Below the pieces are notes generated by a model. It did no database searches. It was not told where the DNA came from and saw nothing but the letters and a program-made list of their open reading frames with translations. This document shows, piece by piece, positions 44,966 through 56,999 of a stretch of 64,000 bases of DNA (positions are counted from its first letter, which is position 1; each line of letters opens with the position of its first letter). The translations under genes and the position numbers were made by a program. The DNA lies in the NCBI RefSeq assembly GCF_905475395.1, contig NC_058341.1:75327597-75391596 (forward strand), written 5' to 3'. Origin of the DNA: Chrysoperla carnea. Lineage: Eukaryota; Arthropoda; Insecta; Neuroptera; Chrysopidae.

Positions 44966-46460
44966 TAATTATCCTTTACACCAGCTGTTTCAATATTGGA
45001 ACTTTTACCGTAACAAAGTGCTTTTTGGAGATTTAAAATAGGTAAGTTTTTTTGGTAATCAAGAATAACTGCGAGATCTTGATAAATTTTTATCGGTTAT
45101 ATTGATATTTTATTGTTTTGAAACTATTTATGAATGGTCTCCCACAAAAATCCTGAAAAGTGAGCGAAAAACATATTGTGCACATGTAGTCGGGATTCTG
45201 ATGATAGAAACTACAAAGAAATATAAAAAAGCAAATCGAATTATATATTGTTGAATGAGTCTTTAAAGATACAATAAAAAATGTTATAAATATATTTTCC
45301 TTTTCACAAAATGGTCTCTGGTGGTCGCCATATTGAATTTTCATCACCTGAAATGCCATATCTTCAGTAGCACTCGTAAAGATAAGAAAAATCGATTGAC
45401 TTAAGAATAATCAAAATCGGCAAAAATTTGCATCATGATCTCATGATTTTTTGCACAATTTTATAAATTTACAGTATTTGGTTAAATACTAAACCAACAA
45501 AATCAAGGCAATTCCATATCCAGGGGGGGGGACATCTACCCTTAACAGCCCTCTTTTTGCCTACGACAATGTATATGATTGCACATATAAGCTTGAGACG
45601 ATCAGATCAAAAATATAAAAATACAAAACGACAATTTTAAGATTAGATTTCTCCAGAACTAATTGGTGGAAATTTAAAAAAAAAAAATTGGAAAACGGTT
45701 GACCGGTTGAACGGATGACTGCGGGTCATCCCTGTAACTTCCCGCTAAGTATTGACTCATAACGTGTAAAAAATTCGTGCGACGTTTGATAAAACACTAT
45801 TTTTTAAATTTTCAAATCGCGATAACTTTAGAATGAATAAACCGATTTTCACGCGGTTGGTGATATTCGACGCAGTTTTTGAAGCTTCATGAAGAATATG
45901 TAAGTTTCAATTGATAGAACAAAAAATTTTGAGGTTATTCCGAAAAAACGTTTTTTTGGGTTTTCTTTCGTCAACGATAACTCACGAACGAATCAACCGA
46001 TATTGACCGGACTGGTGATGATCGACGTGGTTTTTTGATGTTGAGAGCTGATTAGTTTTTGGAATTGATCGATACAGCCCTTAAGTTATTCAAAAAAAAC
46101 CACTTAAAAAAAATTTTTTTTTGCAGTTTTTTTGAGATTTCTCGAGATGTATCGGTCCAAATAGGCTTCAAAATCTAAGTTTGGTCAAGCCCTTTCGAAT
46201 GGCACCAACCACGATCAAATCAGACAAGCCGTTCAAACATTGTTTAGTTATTTAGCTTTCATTGTTTAGTTATTTAGCTTTCGATATTTCGAAAACCAAG
46301 GATGATAACGAAAAATTGAATCCTAATTTTTCATCTACATTCATGTACGTGCGCTCGTACTACCTTAAATGCAATAAAAAGTCCGTACTTATTTTGAAAA
46401 GTATTTTTTAATAAACGTAGAGGAATCGTGAATTCTTCATTACAAATTGAGTCGAACGAA
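44966..46460. other. Non-coding DNA with repeat-like blocks
   Basis: Contains a run of nine G at about 45523 and repeat-like text (AACGATAACTCACGAACGAA, CGATAACTTTAGAATGAATA). The stretch 46262-46360 matches intron 1 of CTL-C (60560-60740) and belongs to the CTL-B duplication. The minus-strand frame at 45090-45359 is not credible. Confidence 0.45.
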
Positions 46461-46979
46461 CCCTTGAAGATATACCGTTAAATAAATACTTCTATGTTCA
46501 AACTGATCCAAAGTTTCATGTTTTCTTTTTGGCAAGCGTCATAAGGTAATTTTTTTTTTTTTTTTGCATAAAAAGAATCTGTGATAAATGTTCTTCATGA
46601 AGAACTAAGCTCATTCATGGATTAATTTTTGTACAATTAACATTTTTGTAAGTTATTCCATGAGGTACTATGTTAAACTTCACAATTTTAAAATATTCAA
46701 TCATTTACCTCAAAAAAAATAAACATTCTCCGTACTTGCTCCAACAGCCGAACCAAGAGGATGATAGATTAGACTGTTCCATTTCAAACTATTGCGGCCA
46801 AAATGAAAAATTGCTCGGCACTTTTATTTGGACGCAGCTCACTTTCATTGCTAGAATCCGTCCAGAAAAAGATTTGTAGCCAATAATTTTCAATCACGCT
46901 TACTTTGATTAATAACAATTAAACAGGTTTCTTTTCGGAAATTAGATGATGATGCCGTTTTCGAAAATTGGTTTCCTAA

Positions 46980-47160
46980 AAAAATGTAAAGTGAACAATT
47001 TCGATTTTTTTAGCCATTTTCAAAACTATCAATTTTATACACATTTCTCTTAATGATTGAATAATTAACGAAAAATAAATATGAAATTGATCGTTTTGAG
47101 AACGGCTAAAGGTATCGAAATTGTTCACTCTACATTTTTTTTAGGCAAAATATTTTCCAA
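46980..47160. repeat. ~180-bp inverted repeat
   Basis: AAAATGTAAAGTGAACAATT and TCGATTTTTTTAGCC on the left mirror GGCTAAAGGTATCGAAATTG and TTCACTCTACATTTT on the right, around an AT-rich centre. The right part is repeated directly, in degenerate form, at 47260-47360. Confidence 0.7.
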
Positions 47161-47611
47161 CAACTTTTGTTTGAAATTTTTTTTATAAAATCAATGCGTT
47201 TTAAGATATTGTTAATAAGCATATAAATATATATTTGGCCGTTGTCCCCGATTGTTGGGAAAATGGCTGAAAATATCAAAATTTTTGATTCTACATGTTT
47301 TTTAGACGAAAAAAATTCCAACAATTTTGTTTGAAACTATTTTTCATAAAGTTTTTTATGTATACATAGCGTTAATTAACGCAACCCTTGTATTTTTGAG
47401 ACTGCTCGTTAGTAGGGTTTTAAATAAGATGCCGAAACCTTACTTATTTTTTTAGTTTTTATTTTACCTTTGAATAAATTGACGTAAAAACATTATTTTG
47501 AACGGACCAAAATATTGATTATTTCTAAAAACACTTGAATAAAGAAACCAAAAATATTTCGACGTTATACATATCTCGAATGAGTTTTTCTATAAATTAC
47601 ATTTTTTTCTT

Positions 47612-47640
47612 AGGGGGATCAGTCCTCTGATGATCCCCCT
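47612..47640. repeat. 10-bp hairpin of a dispersed repeat
   Basis: AGGGGGATCA / TGATCCCCCT with a 9-base loop. It heads a repeat containing a CTGT-rich stretch (47665-47705) and GCAAGTTTAGGGTTCCG, also seen inverted at 26440-26740. Confidence 0.7.
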
Positions 47641-48869
47641 ATTATTTATTTTAGGGAAAGACATTCATCTGTCTGTCTGTCGCTATGTCTGTGTGTCTGT
47701 CTGTCTGTAGCAACGTAGCGCTTAAACGGATGAACCTACTTTTATTTGTTTGATTTCGTTTGAAAGGTAATTTTAAATTCGTTTGAAAGGACAGTGTTCT
47801 CAGTTACAAGTGCAAGTTTAGGGTTCCGTATCCGAAAAAACTAAAAAATTGGCGAATTTTCAAAATCGACTCAATTTGGAAACAGCTTTAAGGAAAAAGA
47901 TAATTTAATGGAGTGGGTTCTTAGGTGTGTTTCAAGTGCGAGTTTAGGATTCCGCACACGTAAAATTTGTTGAGGATTTTTAAAATTTTCAAATTTTCAC
48001 TTTTTGTATATCAAATTTTCGCCCATTTTCGAATCCGTTTTTAACTTAAATTATATAACCAAATCAAATTCGATTCATCAAACTCTTTCGGTTCTATATC
48101 GAAGAAAATAGCACTCAAATTTTCGGAAAAAGGTTTTAATTAACTTATATTTCGAAATAAACAAAGGAACTTATCGAAGTACCCTAGAAATGTTTTTCGG
48201 AGAGAGAGTTTAAAGTAAAATCATTATATAGTTTCTAAGATAGTTTGGTAATTTTCTGCGTTTTATAAATTCTTGTCGGTGTGAAAGTGGATATTCTGAG
48301 ATTTATAAGCGATGTAAGCACGTGGAAAAATGTCTCAACAGTCAGTCACTTCTCAGTCACCTACGAGACAAAAATGAGGGATGTAAATGTATCATTTTTC
48401 TGCAGTCTATTTTTGCAGTTTATTTCTTTCGAGATTGAAGACCATCGAATTGTCACTATGACTAGGACAATTATTATCTCGGATCAATTTGTTTAGAAAC
48501 ACGTTTTAAACGAAATATTAATAAAGCATTTCAACCTTTCATATAGAAAGATCAGGATTTAACATTTGAAACTCTGGCGAACCAAGTGGTCCAGGTGTTG
48601 AAAAGTGGATCAATATAACGAATGGTTTCTTAAATGACTATTTATGTGATTATACGGCAGTCTTTATTTGTGAAATACCTGTGTATACTTCACGTGCGTA
48701 CCTGAAATGATGGATGAAACTGGTAAGTAAAAGTTTCATACAATGTGTCTTTCATTGAATGTAACAACGCTTGAATTTAGGGCAAGATGTAGTACCAACA
48801 ATCTTTAAGCCATGTTTTAAAATATCGCAAAACAAATTATCTCTATTTATAGGACTTATATCCCTAGAC

Positions 48870-49397
48870 ACAAAATTAATTCCAAGTTTGTAACGCTTAA
48901 AAATATTGATGCTACGAACAAAATTTTGGTATAGGTGTTCATCAAATTCATTTCTGGTTGTCCGTTTGAATGTTTTCCCGTCCGTCTGTCTGCCTGTCTG
49001 TCTGTCGACAATATAACTCAAAACGAATAGAGATATCAAACTGAAATTCTTATAGCGTGCTCAGGACGTAAAAAGTAAGGGTCACTAGTACCCACCTTAT
49101 AAACGGTTAGAGATAGAAGAAAAGTTTAAACATAAAATGTTCCTTTTAAAACAACTTTTATTGGAAATATTTTTCCGGAAACATTGCTGTTAACCCATGA
49201 GGGTGCAAATTATTTAGTATGCATTATATGGGAATAAAAGCTGTGTGTGTGACATGTATGTATATGTGCTTTTCTAAGAGTGATTATCTTTCTTTACTAA
49301 CCTGGTGTAAAAAAAAAATAACGATTGCGTAATCAACATTGTCTATACATGGTTTTTCAACAAATAGGTTAGTCAATTGTTTTTTGTCACTTGTCTA
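48870..49397 (-). mobile_element. Family P repeat, copy i
   Basis: Minus-strand copy with TCCAAGTTTGTAACGCTTAA, GTCCGTCTGTCTGCCTGTCT, AACATTGCTGTTAACCCATG and the AGTCAATTGTT end. It lies just 3' of the CTL-B relic. Confidence 0.72.
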
Positions 49398-50454
49398 CCA
49401 TTCCTGGTAGTGCAAGCAAACTACTCTTTTAAAAGAGAAAAAAAATTCGTTACAGGGCAAACTCAGCGGGAAAGGGTCGATAAAGAGGTTTCAAATGTTG
49501 GGTAAAAAATCCAACAGCTGAATGTTTGCCGGTGAAGAGTGGTGGGGGTTCAAAGATGTAGGGAAATTTTTTTTGCGGTTTGCGGCGTCATCGTCCAATC
49601 AAAAAAATAAATGTAATAGTTCTCGACAGTAAAAAATTTAGAACTTTTATTGTTATCATTTTTTATCATAACATCAAAACTTTCGAGTAAAACGTAGAGA
49701 ATCATTTTTTTGGTTTTTCATTTTTTCTGCGCGAAAAAATTTGCAATAATTATGCAATTTGATACAATTCACGTTGGTAATGAAGACCACATTTTAAAGT
49801 CGCTCGAAAAGGTTTTTTTTAACGAAAGGCAATTTCTGCGAAGGTCATTTTCTTCGTAAAGACATCAAATTTTATATAAAAATATAAAAATATGTTACTG
49901 TATGCAAAAAACACTCTTAAAATAGCATAAAAATGAAAAATTATATAATAATCAAATTTCATATCCATTTCCATTTAGTAATTTTTTATGCAATACAAAT
50001 TACATGTTTGTAATATTGTGTGGAAGTTGTCTCATACATATGAATATGAAATCTGAAAATTCGAAAAAACTGAAAAATTATTTTTTTGATAAAACACCAC
50101 GCTCTCTTTGCTCATTCTCGGCCCGCAGCGCTAATTATGTATGAAAAATAAAATAATATTGCAACGGCATCTTAGAAAAAAAGATTTTCAAAATAAGACG
50201 TATGCAAATATTATTGTATTACAACTTTGGCAAATATATTATTTTGATATACTATTGTTAAGGGGTAACGACATTTCTTGTTTATATGGGCGCGGCCATG
50301 TTTTTTTTTTATATTGCTGACATCTGGGATCGAGAAGAAAACATATATATAAGGCTAACTACATTTTGACATTATGGAAACGAACCTTTTAGAAAGTATT
50401 TTGTGCAAAATGCAAAATTTTTATCTGGTCTGATTTAAAATCATAACTTACGTT

Positions 50455-50878
50455 AAAATGTAAGTCGACATCCGATCGAATAATCTACTCTTACATATAA
50501 ATTTAAATAAATAAATAATAAATTTCTACATAAATTTAAAAATTTTAAAATAATTCTATTTTATAAAAAACTAACCCCATAAAAACCAAGTTTTTAATAT
50601 AAAGCGACCTACATTAGGGAAAATAAATCAGGTTACTGTTTTCACGTATGAAATTTTATATGATCAATTAAAAATTACAGATCTGTCCCAATTTGATAAA
50701 AATTGACTCAAATTATAACTTACATATCATATAAAAATGTAAGTAGGTATCCGATCAATATTTTTTATAAAAAATTTATTTGTAACTAAGTTCTGGCCTA
50801 GTTTAATGTAGAATTAAAAATAATTTTAAGCAAACTTAACTTACATAAAAATGTAAATTGGCGTCCGATCGTTAAAAT
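50455..50878 (+). repeat. Three copies of a CTTACAT-ATGTAAG-TCCGATC motif
   Basis: AACTTACGTTAAAATGTAAG plus TCGACATCCGATCG (50455), AACTTACATATCATATAAAA plus ATGTAAGTAGGTATCCGATC (50720), and AACTTACATAAAAATGTAAA plus TTGGCGTCCGATCG (50839). Each is a small inverted repeat followed by the same CCGATC tail. Confidence 0.7.
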
Positions 50879-50999
50879 TTACGAGTACATATATACAATT
50901 ATTAATATAAAATATAATTATAACCCATGATAAATATGATTATAACCTATTTTATTTCGGAAATTGACTGTTTGCCATATATGTGGAGTATTACATATA

Positions 51000-51856
51000 C
51001 ACCGTGTTCTGTTATTAACTGCAGAAACCTAACTTTTCAAAATATGCTCATCAAGAGCAACAAAAAAACTCTTTTCCAAATTTCGATCTGAGCCTTAATT
51101 TGGGAGCTACAGGTATGACAAAAATTGATAAATTTGATTATTCATTGGCTGTCATTCGATAAACAGTAGCCAATGAAAATCAGAAGATATTAGTAAATTT
51201 TTTTTTAATAATATTCAACTGAGGTAGGGATTTTTAGAAATTATAACATGATTTGATTCGATTATATTATTTTGCAAAAACATTAAATTATTGTACTTAA
51301 ACAAACAAACTATGTGACAATGGGTGTGGTTTGCTTGTTTACGTCCAATCATAAATTGTTTACTTATAAGTATTATTATTTTCTCAGAATAATAAAAAAC
51401 AAAAAATGTATAAAATTATTAAATTGTCCCACTTTTTATAATTTAAATATTTTTATTCTATTATTCTGAGAAAATAATAATAATAATTATAAGTAAACAA
51501 CTTATCATTGGACCTAAGTAAGCAAACCACACCCATTGTCACATAGTTTGTTTGTTTAAGTACAATAATTTAATGTTTTTGCAAAATAATATAATCGAAT
51601 CAAATCATGTTATAATTTCTAAAAATCCCTACCTCAGTTGAATATTATTTAAAAAAAATTTACTAATATCTTCTGATTTTCATTGGCTACTGGTTATCGA
51701 ATGACAGCCAATGAATAATCAAATTTATCAATTTTTGTCATACCTGTAGCTCCCAAATTAAGGCTCAGATCGAAATTTGGAAAACAGTTTTTTTGTTGCT
51801 CTTGATGAGCTTATTTTGAAAAGTTAGGTTTCTGCAGTTAATAACAGAACACGGTG
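51000..51856. mobile_element. 857-bp TA-flanked palindrome
   Basis: Arms of about 395 bp (51000-51394 and 51459-51856) are nearly identical in inverse orientation, from CACCGTGTTCTGTTATTAAC at the tips to CTTATAAGTATTATTATTTT near the centre. The AT-rich loop is ~64 bp. TA flanks both ends (50998-50999 and 51857-51858). Mismatches are few (for example AAATATGCTC versus AAATAAGCTC). No coding frame; non-autonomous. Confidence 0.9.
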
Positions 51857-53065
51857 TATATGCTGTTTACCTAATGTAAAATTTTTGTTCGTAGATGTTG
51901 ACTGCCATGTTATCTCTTGTCACCAAAAATATTTTAATAGTTGATACACATAATAGTTCTAATGTACAAAATAGTCCTAATACACGAACCAAAGTTTATA
52001 AATTTTTAGTCTTATATTTTTATTGAAGTTCCTATCGAATTTCGAGAAATTTTTAATAAAAAAATGCTTATTCATATTACAAATTGTATTAAGAAGGGCA
52101 AAAGACTTTGGTTTTCACATTTTATAAACACGAATTTAAAATATTAACAAAAAGTAATAACCTCACGTAGGATCGTTACATAAATTTGTAAATTTTTTTT
52201 ATTAAAATTTACAAAATTTAAGTCTTTAGCCCTTTGTAAAATCATTTTGAACATGTATGCAAATTTTCAGGTCATTTTATTGAGGGCAACATAGGAAATA
52301 TTTTGTTTAAAAAAATGTCGATAATCTTCATATGACTATAACCCCTTAAGGGTAATACATTATATTTCCGTTCAATCAAATTAAATATAGTTTGAATTCA
52401 TTAAAAAACGCAGCGTTAAAAAGTGCAAACGCTTTTATTTCTTATTTTTAAAAATTAATTATACATATCCTGTGCTTGAAAGTTAGTGAGTGTTTGCTTT
52501 CTTGGGAATGAAGGACACAAATAAAGTGTATTTGTTTTAAAATTTTTTATTTGCCAACGTTTTGACCTCAATTGTAATGCAAAGTTGTAATGCAATAATA
52601 TTTGCATACGTCTTATTTTGGAAATCTTATTTTTTAAGATGCCGTTGCAAGTTTATTTTATTTTTCATACATAATTAGCGCTCCAGGCCGAGCAAGAGAA
52701 AAGAGAGCGCGGTTTTTGATCAAAAACATAATTTTTCAGTTTTTTGAACTTTCAGATTTCATTTCGCATACAAATTGCATATTCATATGTATGAGACAAC
52801 TTCTACACAATATTACAAACATGTAATTTGTATTGCATAAGAAATTACTAAATGAAAATGGATATGAAATTTGATTATTATATAATTTTTTAGTTTTTTG
52901 CAATTATAAGAATGTTTTTTGCCTACATTAATATATTTTTATTTTTTTATATGAAATTTGATACCGTATAAGAAAGTCATGTTTCTAATTGTTCTATTAG
53001 ATATTTCTAAACTTACTTATGAGTTTGATGAGACAAAATTGGAATGATTTTTGTTAAATTTATAG

Positions 53066-53185
53066 CAAGTGTCGCAAGTGGATCAAATATTATCTGGAAT
53101 GAAATATTTGAAATAAATTCAAAACAATTATTAATAATGCTATTGTTATATAGCAAATAAAATCTGACAATAAATAATTTCCTTT
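53066..53185 (+). other. Possible CTL-B 3'UTR terminal exon
   Basis: An acceptor-like TTGTTAAATTTATAG precedes 53066, followed by CAAGTGTCGCAAGTGGATCA and two AATAAA signals (53156-53161, 53169-53174). The conserved donor TG|GTAAGT at 48723, just after the CTL-B stop, would need such a terminal exon. This is inference; no coding sequence is involved. Confidence 0.25.
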
Positions 53186-53880
53186 CATTTTTTTTTTCTA
53201 ATTTACTCCTTACGCTTACCCTTTAATCTACACTGAATATTTTTTGGCCACAAAAAACTTTCCATAAAAAATTCTTCCGAAAAATTTCAAGAGAAAAATT
53301 ATTCTCCGAATCCATGTTATCTTACAAAACTTAAAAATTTTAATTACTCGCACAATTCAAATTTTTTATTCTACTTGCTGTAACATCTCATACTTTGTTT
53401 TCGGAACTTCTTTGTAACAAGTGGTGAAGCTATCAAATTCTGCAATTCAACGTTAAGTTCCAGAAGTATTGACCAAAATAACAAGAACATCGCTCTTCTT
53501 GCTTAGTTTTAACCGTCGTCTCAGAAACTACTCGTTCAGTTGTCAAAATAACCATCGAAAATTACTTTCATTAAATGCAAGTTTAAAAATAGACCTTCTT
53601 CAGAAATTTTTCCTTTTTTAAATGAAAGTAAATGTCTCGATGAATGGGCTAATTTTTTTCCTCGATTTTTTGAGCCATATAACCGAGAAGAAAAGTATTA
53701 TATATATATCAATTATATTTGACATAAATCAAGTTACAAATCTTTTAAACATATCCATACAAAAAAAAAATAATAATAATAATAACTAAAACTTAATAGT
53801 ATATATTTGCGAGGGCTTAGTAGAGATATGTCTGTCTTTTCATCAAAATATATCGCAGATACGACGTTACTGTTTTCATA
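53186..53880. other. AT-rich DNA, no gene seen
   Basis: Only short simple repeats, such as a TAA-rich tract at 53761-53787 that may be the simple-sequence 3' end of LINE-B. Confidence 0.45.
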
Positions 53881-53885
53881 AGCTC

Positions 53886-54110
53886 TTAACTAGAGCAATT
53901 AAGTATAGATTGAGTTGTAGTCAGTCGCAATTTATTTAATTCCACCCTTTCTTGGCCTGCAGTTCCTGGACAGTCCTCTATCAGATTCTTCACACTTTCT
54001 GCTGAGTCACACAACACACATATTCTAAATCCATCAAGTTTCACACTTTCCCACTTAAACCCATACATTCTAAAATTTGCAATCAACAATCTCTCACTTA
54101 TTACACACAT
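53886..54110 (-). pseudogene. LINE-B C-terminal Cys box
   Basis: ERLLIANFRMYGFKW, then CVLCDSAESVKNLIEDCPG. Many LINEs end with CxxC-x7-H-x4-C; here the His is Asn. A frameshift separates it from the RT frame. Confidence 0.65.
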
Positions 54111-54344
54111 TCACATATCTAGCACCTAGTTTATAATGGTCTAAGGTTATAAAGGTGCTTAGACTCACTTTCATTCTTATATCATTCAAACTTTTACGTA
54201 TCCTAACTCTTCAAATTCTTTCTTGATCTTTGATCTCACACATCCCTCATCCAATTCATTCAATCCTTTTTCGTTCATTAAATCTCTTATTCTATCCAAC
54301 GTATCCTCATTCAAACAGATTATTTGCAGCTCTTTGTTGCTATT

Positions 54345-56045
54345 TTACTCTCTATTGCGATAATTAAAAGCCTTTGTCATGCAATAATATTCAACACTCC
54401 TAGTGCCCATTTCAATATTAATTGCTGAATTGGTAATAAATTTTGCTACACCCAACAGTTCTTTAAGAAAATTATGCATTAATGTGTTAACAGTCCTAAT
54501 ATGCTCCTTATAGTTATGACTATTTCCAACCCACAATTCGCTTCCATAAGTTAATATTGGAATTATTAAAATATTGCACATTTTCAAAATCACGTTTATA
54601 GGGAAATTTTCATATCTGTACACATACCTTCTAATACTCATTTAAACTTTCATTGCCTTATCGGTCATACGTTCCACATGCTCTTTCCATTTTCCATTAC
54701 TACACATCACTACACCCAAATACTCAAAACAACTAACATTCTCTACAATCATTTCTTTATAGTTCCATACTTCATTCATACTACTTTTTCGTCCATTCGT
54801 CACAATCATCATTTTTGTTTTTTTAACATTCACACTCAACATCCATCTTTCAGAATGCTCCTCTAAACCTTTTAAAAATCTTCGCATACCTCCTACTGTT
54901 TTTGAAATAAGCACCACATCATCTGCGTAAAATAATATTTTTATTTCTTTACCATTAATACATGGTGATGTGGTGTTTATTCACTCCATCCATTCATACA
55001 TATCATTTATGTATACCAAGAAAAGAAGTGCCGATAAGTGACAGCCTTGCCTGAGACCTTGAAAAGTCTTAAATTCTGGGCTTACATATCCGTTACCTGA
55101 TGGAATACAACACGCAGTGGACTGATATATAGATTTTAGTATTTCAGTCATGTAGATTGGCAATCCGATATTTACAAGTTTATTCCATAAAAGATGTCTA
55201 TTTACTTTATCGAATGCCTTCTCAAAGTCTATGAAGCACAGATAAGTTTTGGTTCTTTTCACGGCTAATGATTTATCTATGATTGTTTTCAACACCAACA
55301 CATTATCCATTACTTCATAGCCAGTGCGAAATCCGGCCTGGGCATAATTTATAACACTATTATCATTTAACCACTGTCGTAAACGATCGGATAAAACTTT
55401 TGTATATATTTTACTCAAGCTAGGCATAAGTGTCAAACCTCTGTAATTCTGAGGATCAGAAGGACTTCCCTTCCCTTTATATATATTTGTGATTATTCCA
55501 GACCTCCAGGCATCTGGATAAAATCTGTCAACTATCATGGCATTCATCCAGTTAAAATCAGGGCAGTGTTTATGTATGGTTTTAATAATTTTATTTAATA
55601 TTCCATCTTTGCCTGGTGCCTTGTTGTTCTTTGCCATGATAATTGCCAGATCTATATCCGTGTATTCCTGGGAAAGATTGTGATAATCGTTTTCATCAGT
55701 TGTCGACACTTCCTCTATTAATGTTTCCTCCCATTCTACACTATCTTCATACAAATTACTATAATGCCTAACCCATTCATCCCATTTTACCTCATCTTTC
55801 ACATAGTTTTTACCTCGCCTGGCTAATATCTTCCATAGTAGCTTGGAATCGTTGTTATTAGCAGCTTCATTCACCCTTTGCACATATTCTGATTCATATA
55901 TTTTTTTCTTTCGCTCGCACATACATTCAAAAGATTCCTTGCACTCCAGATAAAGCTTTAGTGACAAATCAGCCTTTTGTCTTCTCATTTTCCTTAGTTT
56001 ATTTTTTAGCTCTTTTCTTTGTTGCTTACAGTCGATGTCATTCAT
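54345..56045 (-). pseudogene. LINE-B reverse transcriptase with two in-frame stops
   Basis: One continuous frame of about 567 codons, interrupted only by TGA at 54980-54978 and TAA at 54644-54642. It shows the linker CKQQRKELKNKLRKMRRQKA, APGKDGI, SDPQNYRGLTLMPSLSKIYT, QAGFRTGYEVMDNVLVLKT, catalytic Asp in LCFIDFEKAFDKVNR, QGLRQGCHLSALLF and FYADDVVLISK directly after the first stop. It then continues with CFEYLGVVM and PILTYGSELWVG. The join to the endonuclease at 56040 is frameshifted (WY-E / ND). It is not the same family as LINE-A (no RNase H). Confidence 0.85.
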
Positions 56046-56955
56046 ACCAATCGTACTTTCTAGTAACTGTAATCTTACGATGACTTTTAGTTTCTAGATC
56101 TCTACTTAAATAGCCTATCCAGTCTTGTAAAATTTTAACAGCTTCATTAATTTTATATTTTTCTATCATCAAATTAACTCCGATTGTAAACAAACGAGAT
56201 TCTTCGCTATTTATTCGGTTGAGGATACGTATTTCTTTGTAGGGATCCCACCTATATCTCATTAATTCCTCATTGCAACATAAGTTTCCTTCGCCCACTA
56301 TATTACTAATATCATTCTTTACTTCTAATGGAAAATGAAAAGACTCAACCAATTCCCCTATCATCATATCATCATATCAGTATACCCATCCCACAAATCT
56401 TTCGTAACACACAAGTAATTAATACCACTCTTCCCTTGTTTCGATACATTCGTCCACTCACCACTACTGTCACTCAAAGCCCTTCCATTCAAAATCACCA
56501 AATTATTCTGTCTAACCATGCTCAAAAACTTTTTGCCATAACCATTCACACATTTGTCCATGCTTTGCCTAGGCTCTAATACTTCATGCTCTATATCTCT
56601 ACATGATCGGTTTCTATTACAATTCTCGCATTCATGTCCCCACCCAAAATGATTGAAGCATCAGGAAATTTTTATATTATGGCATTTATTTCGGCATTTG
56701 GCATAGCAAAAAACTTATAATTCGTATATTTCGAATTTTCTGGCTGCAAATAACCACTCCTATCAAAATTTGTTTCGCTCCACACATCACTAACATCCAT
56801 ATAACTTCTTTCATTCCGTTCTGGATTTCAATTACCATTTCAGGAAACCTTCCTTTATTCGTATCTCGTTCACCACTTCTACATAAACCTATATAAACAT
56901 ATATACCTTTCCCATTTACATCATTATAAAATCCGTATCCGTTAGTCTTATCCAT
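56040..56955 (-). pseudogene. LINE-B endonuclease domain, broken
   Basis: Remnants in several frames: DVSDVWSETNFDRSGYLQPE, PDASIILGGDMNARI (about 56660-56615; GGDxNAR is the catalytic loop of APE-type nucleases), KFLSMVRQNNLVILNGRALS and KQGKSGINYLCV (56530-56400), then SFHFPLEV where SDHxP is expected. The N-terminal Glu motif of the fold was not found between ORF1 and this point. Confidence 0.65.
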
Positions 56956-56999
56956 GTTTCCATTGGCAGTGTCGTCTAATTTATTTTTTTTAACCTCCC

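Larger units (their letters stand above)
46472..48710 (+). pseudogene. CTL-B: broken C-type-lectin-like gene
   Basis: Two exon relics lie in the right order. 46472-46550 reads IPLNKYFYVQTDPKF and FFLASVI, the beginning of a CTLD, then stops. 48556-48710 reads like CTL-C exon 3: a GFNI-stop-NSGEPSGPGVE segment (the conserved Trp codon is TGA), EKWINITNG where CTL-C has ENCGSIERNG (the third CTLD Cys is lost by small deletions that restore frame), then FLNDYLCDYTAVFICEIP and a TGA stop at 48708. The exon 3 start lacks eight bases, including the normal join. Flanking intron sequence at 46262-46360, 46830-46870 and 48180-48490 also matches CTL-C introns, so the whole locus was duplicated before decay. 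Confidence 0.75.
49845..52985. mobile_element. 3.1-kb composite inverted-repeat element
   Basis: Left arm about 49845-50248 and right arm about 52535-52985 are inverse over ~400 bp. Shared blocks are AAATTATATAATAATCAAAT, TTACATGTTTGTAATATTGT, GTTGTCTCATACATATGAAT, GCGCTAATTATGTATGAAAA, GCAACGGCATCTTA and AAGACGTATGCAAATATTAT. The right arm has a 25-bp insertion near 52565. The 2.3-kb interior has no open frame or transposase motif. It holds three CTTACAT...TCCGATC motifs on the left and the 857-bp palindrome in the middle. Confidence 0.82.

Noticed and set aside
45036..45046. TAG|GTAAGT considered as the donor of a CTL-B first exon
   Set aside because: No signal-peptide-like frame precedes it; a chance donor match is as likely.
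45090..45359. 89-codon minus-strand frame
   Set aside because: No motif; Phe-rich composition as expected from AT-rich DNA; no neighbours or splice context.
45515..45535. G-run considered as a quadruplex
   Set aside because: A single run of nine G without the further G tracts needed nearby.
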